From contig JASJFT010000024.1 in assembly GCA_030770425.1 (NCBI GenBank), positions 186,001 to 250,000 of the forward strand: DNA of 64,000 bases, given 5' to 3'. Below the pieces are notes generated by a model. The model searched no databases and was not told the origin of the DNA. It saw only the letters and a list, made by a program, of their open reading frames with translations. Shown in pieces: positions 55,508 through 64,000 of this stretch. How positions within the stretch are numbered: position 1 is the stretch's first letter; each line of letters starts with the position of its first letter. Source of the DNA: Darksidea phi (Eukaryota > Ascomycota > Dothideomycetes > Pleosporales > Lentitheciaceae). Position numbers and translations under genes: made by a program.

Positions 55508-56338
55508 CTAGGCCCTGGCGGAACCCTTGGGACCAAGGATATCATCCATCATGTCGCTCAGGATCTGGCGTGCCATTCCGGCGCCCTCTTCCACAGGCTT
55601 CGTGAGCTTACTAGCAACTTGAGAAGCCAAGCCCTGGAAATCAACAGTGTTACTATCGGCGACCTCGGCCATTGCAGCCGGAGTGTGGATGTGGGTGCCA
55701 TCGGCGGCAACAGTATAGATGGTAGGTAGCATCTGAACTTAATTAGCACTGCAACATCGTGATCGGTACGGGACGTCCGCGTACCACTTCCTCAATCTCC
55801 TCCACAGCTGCCACATTTGCTGAAGTGGTCTGCGGGAGGATGGGGACCCGGATGTCGACGGGCGCGCTGCGGGCATCCGGATCAAAGTCGGGAATGTATG
55901 CAAAATCGATTGTGGAGCTATCCTTCACAGCCTTGAGGCTGCGGCTTGTATTGAAGTGGCGGACTGGTGTGCCAGCTTCTGTTGGGCTGGGAATGGGCCG
56001 TTTTGAGTTCTGGACAGCGGTGCTGAAGGAGCGGGAGTTGGCTATTTCGTGGGCCGAGAGACGGGACGTGAGCTGGTTAGAAATCGTCGTTAGCTGATGG
56101 ACCTCGAATCGATGCCAGGAGTGGTACGCACCTCGTCGATCGAGCCAGTGATGGGGAGCTTGCGCTTCTGGCACTCAGCTCGGAGGCCGGCAAGATCGCG
56201 TGGGAGGTTCAATGCCGGCCGTTCTGAGGTGAGGAGGGAGGAAAAGGTCGCTGGGCCGGTCATGTGTAGGTTGCGGGTCTGTCTGCTGCCGGCAGCGATG
56301 GCCTTGAGGGCACGCGAGGAGGCTCGTGAGGCTTGCAT
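55508..56338 (-). CDS. mitochondrial SAP-domain protein (AIM34-like)
   Basis: Three exons on the minus strand, 56338-56132, 56072-55770 and 55732-55508, give 244 aa. The N-terminus (MQASRASSRALKAIAAGSRQ) is an Arg/Ser/Ala mitochondrial transit peptide. Residues about 44-80 form a SAP domain: NLPRDLAGLRAECQKRKLPI then TGSIDELTSRL. A central RPIPSPTEAGTPVRHFNTSR stretch and a short C-terminal domain (MLPTIYTVAADGTHIHTPAA; ILSDMMDDILG) follow, in the order of yeast Aim34-like proteins. AIM34 influences mitochondrial inheritance in yeast; the molecular role is unknown. The second intron would be only 37 nt (GTACCG ... TTCAG), below the usual size, but reading through gives a stop. Confidence 0.82.
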
Positions 56339-57384
56339 ATTGGAGAGTGGTGAGAAGCGGACGAGAAGCGACAGAGAGGGAGTGAATCAGCGATTCGTGA
56401 GCAGCTGGGCGACTGATGAGGAGGAATGCTCGACGGATAACTGCGGCGTCTTTCGGAGAGCGTCAGTTTCCAGCAAAAGACGGGGGGTTCAGCAGACGTC
56501 TTCGGAAGGCGGTCAACAAGGTGCACACGTTTTATGTGCCTTGGGGATGGCGTGAGACGGCCATGGCACTAACCATTCATAAAGCCACAGGAACGATTGG
56601 TAAAAGGGGCATGCTGGCTAGAGTGCGATCATGCAGTTCAACCACGCACAAAAGCATGGTTGCAGGAGCTTGGACCGCCCAACAGCGGCTGGCTAAGCTG
56701 CTTCGAGACTAACGGCCAATCGTCGTGCTCCACTTGGGATGGCCGGTCCCTCTTCCCCGCACTTTTAATACAGAATTGATACCACCGCGTTGCACCACCC
56801 TCGAGGAACTGTAGACCCGACGTGCTTCATCTTCGTTGTGTCCTCCGCGCGTACAGTGACAAGCACCGCTTCAAGTCTTCGGCGGGTTGACTGCATCCCT
56901 TGGCGACTTCGTTCGAAAGTCGGTGTGTCGGAGGCTGACGATGCACATCTGTTGCGAGGTCGGATACCGAGTGCTCGTGCGTCTGTGCCTGAACATCGGC
57001 TCTCCGCCTAGACATGCCGATGCATAAGCGGCCGCGACGTTCCGCTGTTTGCTGCGTGATGTTTGGGGTTCGGGGTACGAGGCTTTGCTGATAAGAGGAT
57101 GTGGATAGACATCATGAGTTATAGTTGGAATAGATTTATGGCACGAACGTTTACAAAAAAAGAGACTCTCACTATGCCAATCCAAGCAAATAGCCTTAGT
57201 TGGGGGGTGCGGGCAGTGCCACGTGACTGCGCAATCTAATTGCTCGAATTAGTAATTCCTCCTTAGTGCACAGTCGTCGGTTAGACCTTCTGAAAGCGTA
57301 CGGTAATTGACTGCCCTACTTTTACTTTGTGGTATATAAATTTACTTTTGTAAAATTTCTTAAAAATTCTCAGATACTGAGTTC
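56339..57384. other. intergenic, repeat fragment near right end
   Basis: No gene supported. 57139-57190 is a repeat fragment. The last 80 bases before the tRNA are AT-rich (tatataaatttac), a common setting upstream of fungal Pol III genes. Confidence 0.45.
57139..57190 (+). repeat. dispersed repeat, copy D (partial, diverged)
   Basis: gcacgaacgtttacaaaa then gagactctcactatgccaat matches the right half of copy B (53790-53829) in the same orientation. It lies about 200 bp upstream of the tRNA-Pro gene. Confidence 0.65.
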
Positions 57385-57536
57385 GGCCTGGTGGTCTAGT
57401 GGTATGATTGTCGCTTCGGGTTCATCGCCTGGATGTTTAACATCTATAATGTGACAGGCCCCGGGTTCGAGTAAGTAAAAAGTGATATGCTCAATCCCAG
57501 TGTAAAATTGACATAATGCAGATCCCGGCCAGGCCC
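57385..57536 (+). tRNA. tRNA-Pro(CGG) with anticodon-loop intron and a GT-AG insert in the T-loop
   Basis: Acceptor strand GGCCTGG (57385-57391) pairs 7/7 with CCAGGCC (57529-57535); the discriminator is C. The D-arm gtctagtggtatgat is as in yeast tRNA-Pro. Anticodon stem GTCGC pairs with GTGAC (57451-57455, one G-U), with anticodon CGG in the loop TTCGGG. A 29-nt canonical intron sits after position 37 (57421-57449). The T-stem is CCGGG / CCCGG, but the T-loop is interrupted after TTCGA by 57471-57521, a 51-nt segment GTAAGT ... TTGAC ... GCAG. Without both inserts the T-loop is TTCGAAT and the tRNA is 72 nt, the normal length. The insert splits the B box. Functional status is unknown. Confidence 0.88.
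57471..57521 (+). other. spliceosomal-intron-like insert in the tRNA T-loop
   Basis: It begins with a perfect donor (GTAAGT), has a branch-like TTGAC with its A at 57511, ten bases before the terminal AG, and ends GCAG. Size and signals match the protein-gene introns of this window. Exact removal gives CCGGG-TTCGAAT-CCCGG. Confidence 0.75.
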
Positions 57537-57556
57537 ATTCTTTCTTTTTCTTTTTG

Positions 57557-57567
57557 TTTTTTTTTTT
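57557..57567 (+). terminator. Pol III terminator (T run)
   Basis: A run of eleven T follows shorter T5 runs starting nine bases after the tRNA 3' end, the usual Pol III stop signal. Confidence 0.75.
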
Positions 57568-58067
57568 CCTATTGTAGTGCCGGTTACAATGGGAGAAGAC
57601 TCTGAGCGTCTAGTTTGGGTTTGGGCCATGACATGGCTGGCAAGCAGATATTGGAGATTGTAGCCACCCAGGAGCGGGGCCCATACTCCCTCGAACATCA
57701 AGCTCCAAAGGCCCAAGTATCTATCATAAATGATTATCTTCGTTTCAGTTTGCTAGCAACTAGAGGCATAGCTGGACGCATGACATTCCTTCGCGAGCCA
57801 TGAAACACTTCCCTTCTCGTTGTGCATTGTTCGCCAGGTTGCAACGAGGTGCAACGCTTTTAGGTGCGTAATCTAATACGCAGATGCAACTTGACTCTCA
57901 TTGGATACCTGGATCAACCGCAGTTTATGAGTAATACATTGACACCCTACGGGTGCAGCAGCAGCATTACTTAAGTGTCTCACACACCTTCTCTATACAT
58001 CATTATCTGCACTACGTATGCAACTGTCGTAGCATAGGGAGGCTCGAATAGATGTGTAGAAGGTCCA
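57568..58067. other. intergenic, no gene seen
   Basis: Between the tRNA terminator and the end of the acyl-CoA oxidase remnant. Nothing supported. Confidence 0.4.
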
Positions 58068-59564
58068 TCATCAGGCGGTTGTTGGTAGGTAGTCGGAGTA
58101 CCGTGTCCCAATCCCGCTAAAACTCAAATAACCGTGGCCACCGCACGCTCTCCGACAAACTTCCAAACCATCCGCAGCAATAGTACCCGAAAGAGCCTTC
58201 AACCCGGAAGATGTCGCACGCAAATTGGCTAAAATATCGCTACCCAACCCAGTCTCCTCAGGCCCTGCGCCCCTCGTGTTTGACTCTCTACATGTATTTC
58301 CTTGATGTATTTGCTTTCAATTTTCCTGGTAGAGATTTATCATGCCTTTTCCAGCAAAATGGAGAGCGAATGTAGCTGCAAGCAGAGGGAGGAGGCGGAT
58401 CTGCATCATGGTGTAGCTTAACACTGCGTTCTCGTCCTTCTCCCATTCAGGCGCATCGCGGTCTTGAAACTGGTGTCGGATAGCACAATAGCGAGGCGCA
58501 ATAGTCACACCGTGAGCAAGGACCGAGCCAGCCTGCATGACAATGGTCGAGCGCACCCGCGTCAGTGTGCCGTATATAAGCGATGGGCTGCCATGGCGGA
58601 CATATTGTTGGTCTGGAACTTTGACGTTATTGAACAAGGAATCCAGCACCTAGGAACTGCTCATCACGTGATTTTCAGTGTTAGTCCTAACTAGGGCTAG
58701 CGTACTTTCATTAGTAGTATGTAGTCTCCTTATTCTAGAGACCTCAACTGTATGCATTACTTTGACTTATACAACCGCCTGCGTATATTCAACTTGTGCT
58801 ATATCCGAATTTCGGACCGATATCACTAACATGGACATTCTCTGGTGGCTCGTGCGTCTTCAGATCGCGGATCTGAACGATAAAGGGATGCGGGGCGTAT
58901 AACTTGCCTTCAATGATGAGTTGCGCCATGACGCAAGCATAATTTGCCGTGCGTCCCTATCCACCACTTGCTGGCTGTGAGGTGCGGCCAATGGATGGTA
59001 ACCGTCTTGTCTTGAGGATTCCGGGTCGCAGTGGTTTCGGGTCCGCGAACGTTAGAACCGTGTCCAAGCTCGGTTTGAGCATAACATCCGATGATCTTGT
59101 AAGCTTCAGCCGCCTTACCGAACTTCTCCTGCTGCTTGGGAGTGCCTTGACCGCCGATAGTAATCTGTGCGTGTGAACCTATTGTTGACTTGCGCACCAT
59201 AAACAGGCTCTCGTGCAATCCACAGGGACCTGGCTCGCCAACGAGCTCTGCAGCAGTGCTGAACTCATCCGACGTCCAATTTTGCTTCCTTTTCAAAAGC
59301 TGGAGCTTCTTCTCCCTGGCCAGAGCTCGCTCAAAACGCTCCATTCTCCTTGAGAAGTAGTTTTGCGATTTGTCGAACACCTTTTCCGACTTTAAGCTGC
59401 TGAGTAGCTTTTGCTTCCTTTCAATAACCTCTTTCATAAGCAAAAGCTCATGAAGATTGCCCACCGGGACCTTAGACTTTGCGCGCTCGACGGCAAGGAG
59501 CTCATGGCCCTGCGGGCCCGAAGGCTTCATTCAATTGCTTGACCCAATCTGGCGTCGGTGCCAT
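58068..59564 (-). pseudogene. peroxisomal acyl-CoA oxidase, degraded and truncated
   Basis: The minus strand follows fungal acyl-CoA oxidase in order: MAPTPDWVKQLN (59564), then after a frame change GPQGHELLAVERAKSKVP, VFDKSQNYFSRRMERFERAL, IIGCYAQTELGHGSNVRG, TASKWWIGT; a second frame change near 58970, ACVMAQLIIEGKLYAPHPF and VSDIGPKFGYS (to 58789). About 130 bp of foreign sequence then interrupts (58660-58788). It resumes at 58649 with SLIYGTLTRVRSTIVMQAGS and QFQDRDAPEW, and ends near 58068 with EVCRRACGGHGYLSFSGIG and SDYLPTTA, missing the C-terminal third. It would have done the first step of peroxisomal beta-oxidation. Frameshifts, insertion, internal loss and truncation show it is dead. 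Confidence 0.9.
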
Positions 59565-60541
59565 AATACTTTGTATTGACGGATGACAATATGAAAGAGA
59601 ATGAAACCAAGATGGAAAACGATGTTAAGCGTGGTGATGATATGAACCTCGGCGATCGCTCACAGCGCTAGTCTTCCGAGGCATACACGACAGTTCACTG
59701 TGACGGCGCGGCCAGCTCACCATGCGTTGCTTATGGCAAGAGGGATCTCACGTGCTGGGCTTTCGATTATGTTGAGCTTGCGGACTACATTTGGAGATGG
59801 ATGTAAGGTAAGTCCTGATACTAACGAGATGTTGGATCGAATGGAATGTGGTAGTCCGAGAAATAGGTGTAAAAAGTTAGAGAAGGCCATCAATGACGTG
59901 GTGATGGGAATGATGGCCCCATGGCCACAGAAGAGGGCTATGAGACGTCACTCTGTCTAAAGCAGACAGCAGCCTCAGGCCCTGTCAGCCCCGGTCAAGC
60001 TTGCTTTGTGTGACGGCAACACACGAGCTGCGGGAGCCCAGTGATGGTGTCGATGCTGCCTGAAAAGCCCCCGGCACTGCCACGGCGACAGTATTTGAGC
60101 ACCAGCTCCTAGGCAGCCGCTCTCGTTGCTTGCAGACGACAGGCAAGAGACAGCGAGCATGGCGTCGGCGGAATAAATGGTACAGGTCGATGGAACGGAA
60201 GGCGCATAACATGGGACTGAGCCACAACGGGCACACCCAATGCGGCTTAGCGCGCGTTGATCTCGCAGTTCCAATGTCCCGCTGGACCCTCCCACACGAC
60301 ATCTCGACACGCAAACTCCTCTCTGCCTCCAACGGCCTCAATAACCTTCTTGCCGCAAGATTTTCCCTTTCCAATCTTCTCATTCTGCGCGCCTGCCCGT
60401 ACTCAACGCAGTCGCCGGCCCTCTCCGCCCAATACCCCACACCTACCAGTGACGCTACACAAACCTATGCACAGGAAGCGTATCCTCCACCTAAACACCT
60501 CCCTCGCCCTCTCCACCAAGTCCTTGTAGGCAGCGGACAGA
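59565..60541. other. intergenic, no gene seen
   Basis: Upstream of the dead oxidase and of the PP2C gene. Open frames lack domains. The 3' end is pyrimidine- and CA-rich, likely the PP2C promoter. Confidence 0.4.
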
Positions 60542-62351
60542 ATGGGTCAGACCCTGTCGGAACCCGTGGTTGAGAAGGTACTTGGACTCAGTGCCCGCTC
60601 CCCGCCCCCGCACCGCGCACATCGACACTCTCCGCCTGCTTTGGCAATGGTCGCCCGCCGCCTGCCTGCGCTGGTCCTGCCTTTCGTATGTCACGCTCGA
60701 TGCTAATCCGGTGCTTCTGACAGAAATCACAAAACGGCGATGGCGAGAATCTCATCTTCGGCGTGTCCTCGATGCAGGGATGGCGCATCAGCATGGAGGA
60801 TGCCCACGCAACCGTCCTCGACCTGCAAGCCGTCGGCGGCAATGGCAAGCCGACTCCAGCAGATCAGCGCTTAAGCTTCTTTGGAGTATACGACGGCCAC
60901 GGCGGTGACAAGGTGGCAATATACACGGGCGAGAATCTGCACAAGATTGTCGCCAAGCAGGAAGCCTTCAAGGAGGGTGACCTGAGGAAGGCACTTCAAG
61001 ACGGCTTCCTGGCAACAGACCGCGCGATATTGAGTGGTATGTCACCTAGCCGGGTCCGCATTGCTGATCGGCGACGCTGACTCACCGAAATTAGACCCCA
61101 AATACGAGGAAGAAGTGTCCGGATGCACCGCTTCGGTCGGCATAATCTCAAAAGATAAGATCTATGTGGTATGCGGTATTGCGCATCGTATCGCAAATGT
61201 ATACTGAGTTTTGTAGGCCAATTCAGGTGATTCTCGAACCGTTCTGGGCATCAAAGGCCGGGCGAAGCCCCTCTCCTACGACCACAAGCCCCAGAATGAA
61301 GGTGCGTTAAAGTTACCACTGTTCTGAGTATGTTCTGACGCGCTGCAGCCGAGAAAGCACGTATTCAAGCTGCAGGAGGCTTTGTAGACTTCGGTCGGGT
61401 GAACGGCAACCTCGCCTTGTCGCGAGCCATTGGAGACTTCGAGTTCAAGAAGAGCGCTGAGCTTCCGCCTGAGCAACAGATAGTCACTGCGTTTCCGGAT
61501 GTTGAAATTCACGACATCAACGAGGATGACGAATTCTTGATCATCGCGTGCGACGGTAAGGTGATTTGAGCCCCCCAATCGGTACGTTTGCTAACATCCC
61601 GGACAGGAATCTGGGATGTCCAGTCTTCACAGGCTGTCGTCGAATTCGTTAGACGAGGAATCGTGGCGAAACAGGATCTGTCGTCCATCTGCGAGAATAT
61701 GATGGACAACTGCTTGGCTTCGAACAGTGATACAGGCGGTGTTGGCTGTGACAACATGACGATGGTGGTCATTGGTCTCTTGCAGGGCCGGACGAAGGAG
61801 CAGTGGTACGAGGACATTGCAAAGAGGGTCGCCAATGGAGAGGGTCCTTGCGCTCCGCCAGAGTATGGCAAGTCAGAAAATCCAGCTTCTCCCGCCTCTG
61901 AAGGCGAGTAGTACGTGTCTAATACAAATCTTTAGCTGAGTTCCGCGGACCAGGAGTACATCACCGCATTGATGACAGTCCTGATGATCTCGACATGGAC
62001 CTTGATTCCCGTTTTCGGTCGAACAACGGATTAGGTGGTCGCATCATTCTTTTGGGCGATGGTACCGAGCTGACAACCGAAGCGTCCGATGCTGAGATGT
62101 TCGACAATGATAACGAAGACAAAGATCTCGACTCGCAGGTAGATAAGTTCAGGACGGATGGATCTAACGGCACGCCAAATGCACGCGAAGAAACACCTGG
62201 TCCACAGTCCAAACCTACCCACGCCGTCGCAGAATCCCCTTCATCTATGAAGACGAAGAAATCGGAGAGCGCCGAACCGCCCCCCGCAGCAGGCAAGGAT
62301 ACGACTCAGCCAGAAAAGCTCACGGCTGGCACTCCCGCAAGCGAGAAGTAG
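60542..62351 (+). CDS. PP2C-family protein phosphatase (Ptc2/Ptc3-like)
   Basis: Seven exons, 60542-60577, 60724-61036, 61095-61168, 61217-61301, 61349-61555, 61607-61867 and 61936-62351, give 463 aa in phase. The start [12 protein letters not shown] carries the N-terminal Gly typical of myristoylated Ptc2/3 relatives. Catalytic motifs: [21 protein letters not shown] (metal-binding Asp/Gly), [50 protein letters not shown]. An acidic disordered tail ([12 protein letters not shown] onward) is typical of the group. These Mg/Mn-dependent Ser/Thr phosphatases counter MAP kinase and DNA-damage kinases. The last intron uses a GC donor (TATG/GCAAGT); no GT donor near it keeps the frame. Confidence 0.94.
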
Positions 62352-62805
62352 CTATTAGAAGTAGTTGTTGCACGCTTTAGGGCCTCGGCTCACGGCTAAT
62401 GTTCACGACGTTATAAGGCAATGATGGGTCGGGATGTTGGGGTTTCTGCGACTTTGGTTTTCTGGAAGGGTATGCAGAGTCACTGGTGGAGGTCATATGA
62501 GACATCGACGATACTAAGGGCCAATCAATCACGCAATGATACCTGGTGCGCTTGTAAGATGGCGTAGCCCCTTTTTAAGTCCCTCCCTGGTTCGTTTTCA
62601 TAGTGTTTTAGCGGTGTAGTTTGTCGTTTCTTTGATAGAGCCTGGAGAGATGAGTTGTAGCACTGGTGCGTGATAGGGATTGGCATTTGGAGATCGGTGG
62701 CGGTATGTCACAATCTACTCCCCCTTCTGGAGGTCTTCTATAACATGTTGAAGGTTGATTCTACAGTCTCACTAAACCATATCCTTCGACCCGACACGCT
62801 ATTAT
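62352..62805. other. convergent intergenic region, no gene seen
   Basis: Shared 3' flank of the PP2C gene (+) and the hydroxyacid dehydrogenase gene (-). Confidence 0.4.
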
Positions 62806-64000
62806 CTACAGTTTCGCTGTCACAGGTATCAATGGATAATTCTTCGGTCCGCTCTCTAACGCACTTCGATCAATCTCGCCCACATTCTTATACCCAGCTA
62901 CATTGAGCAGTATGTCAAACTCGGCAAGTAGGCTCTTCATGACATGTCGTACGCCAACTTCGCCCATGATGGAGAGACCCCATATCCACAAGCGACCCAC
63001 GAAGACGAATTTCGCACCTAATGCGAGCGCTTTAAACACGTCGGACGCGCTGCGAACGCCTGAGTCGAACATTATGGTCGTCGCGTCGCCGACAGCTAAT
63101 CATGTTAATTTTGTTGCCCCATCGCCTTGGAGTATAGAACATTGCTCACCGTCAACCATCTTCTCTAGAGCATCGAGGCTCGCGACTGCACCGTCGACTT
63201 GTCTACCCGCGTGATTACTCGCTACAATCCCGTCCACTGCTAATTCCACCGCTATTTTCGCCTCATCCGCACTTTGAATCCCTTTCAAACAAAACGGTTT
63301 TCCGCCGCTAAGTTCTTTCCAGAGAGCCATCACCCACTTCACTCTCTCCCACGTATGGGCGCGCCCATGCCACACATTGTCGATCCACAGTGCGCCTGCT
63401 TCATTGGGCTGGATGGTCGGGTCAATATCGTGTTCCCGAAGGCGTTGCTGGAAGACTGGGTCGCTGAGACCAAGATCGGCGCCGGTCCCATGGTAGAAGG
63501 CGTAGTTTGAGACGGCGATGTCATCGTGGCGCCAGCCTAGCTGCCAGGTATCGAGAGTGAGGATGCATGCAGTGAATCCGTTTCTGACAGCGCGAGTAAG
63601 GAGGCTCTTGGTAAGCTCATCGTCGTGCGGCATATACAATTGGAAAAATCGTACGCCCCCTGTCTCACTTGCCATCTCATCATTCGCCTTTCCAACATCC
63701 TCAATAGGCTGCGAGCCCGCCGTCGACAAGCAATACGGCAATCCCAATTCGCCAGCTACTTTCGCAACGGGAAGCTCACCCAGTGGATGGTAGATCTTGT
63801 TGATACCGATGGGCGCGAAGCCGATGGGCGCTGGGACGCGGTGGCCGAAGAGGGTAGTTGCGGTGTCGCGTTTGTTGGTGTCGACCAGCATGCGGGGAAT
63901 GATGCGGTGCCGGTAGAAGGCTTGTCTGTTCACCGTGTGGGTGTGGGATTGGCCAGCGTTGGAGGAGGCGTAAAACCAGCCATTCTGCGTCAGCTTGCTC
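62806..64000 (-). CDS. FMN-dependent 2-hydroxyacid dehydrogenase / lactate oxidase-like, 5' end outside window
   Basis: Minus strand, two exons in view: beyond 64000 to 63150 and 63095-62806, with a 54-nt intron. The visible protein starts in LTQNGWFYASSNAGQSHTHT, runs through HRIIPRMLVDTNKRDTATTL, the substrate/FMN motifs APIGFAPIGINKIYHPLGE and LPYCLSTAGSQPIEDVG, QLYMPHDDELTKSLL, and the catalytic ASNHAGRQVDGA (His and Arg present). The FMN-phosphate region is MFDSGVRSASDVFKALALGA. It ends YPLIPVTAKL. The usual family sequence is SNHGGRQ; Ala for Gly is a mild variant. Relatives oxidise L-lactate or similar 2-hydroxyacids. Whether the acceptor is oxygen, cytochrome or quinone cannot be told. 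The promoter and first residues are missing. Confidence 0.9.

Overview
The window looks like nuclear DNA of a filamentous ascomycete (Pezizomycotina; Dothideomycetes is my best guess, low confidence). The signs are intron-rich genes whose GT-AG introns are mostly 45-70 nt with CTAAC/CTGAC-type branch sites; typical filamentous-fungal families (DUF3712 membrane protein, cupredoxin surface protein, fungal CorA-like protein, AtaL-like DUF1857, Mtr-type amino acid transporter); and repeats carrying C-to-T / G-to-A changes typical of repeat-induced point mutation (RIP). I joined exons by hand, using reading-frame phase and family similarity; no database search was run.

Layout. 0.3-2.3 kb: secreted cupredoxin-like protein (+) and a tiny SERF-type gene (-). 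2.3-7.7 kb: gene-poor, with a dead succinate-semialdehyde dehydrogenase. 7.7-17.8 kb: dense block of SDR oxidoreductase (+), NCBP3-like cap-binding protein (+), DUF1857 protein (-), ornithine carbamoyltransferase (-), divergent DUF3712 membrane protein (+), p24 cargo receptor (+). 17.8-25 kb: repeat-rich island with an AT-rich RIP-damaged block, an inverted 23-bp satellite and a truncated phosphotransferase-like gene. 25-41 kb: Thr/Pro-rich cell-surface protein (-), SWIM-RING protein (-), amino acid transporter (-), nuclear peroxiredoxin (+), SPX-VTC-like protein (-). 41-52.3 kb: acetolactate synthase regulatory subunit (-) divergent from a KHDC4-like splicing factor (+), mitochondrial aconitase-family protein (+), a small conserved protein (+), CorA-like protein (+). 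52.3-60 kb: second degraded island with BTB pseudogenes, an AIM34-like SAP protein (-), a tRNA-Pro gene and an acyl-CoA oxidase pseudogene. 60.5-64 kb: PP2C phosphatase (+) and an FMN-dependent 2-hydroxyacid dehydrogenase (-) running off the end.

Working relationships: several intact genes belong to amino-acid metabolism and nitrogen supply (argB-type OTCase, Ilv6-type subunit, Aco2-type aconitase likely used in lysine synthesis, neutral amino acid transporter), and two to RNA processing (NCBP3-like, KHDC4-like). These are scattered housekeeping genes, not a cluster.

The most unusual object is the tRNA-Pro(CGG) gene at 57385-57536. Besides a normal anticodon-loop intron it carries a 51-nt insert in the T-loop with a perfect spliceosomal signature (GTAAGT ... 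TTGAC ... GCAG); removing both inserts restores a canonical tRNA. Other notable items are a fold-back element inside an aconitase intron, a 921-nt aconitase intron splitting the Fe-S cysteine motif, micro-exons of 14-15 nt, and a probable catalytically dead VTC-family protein.
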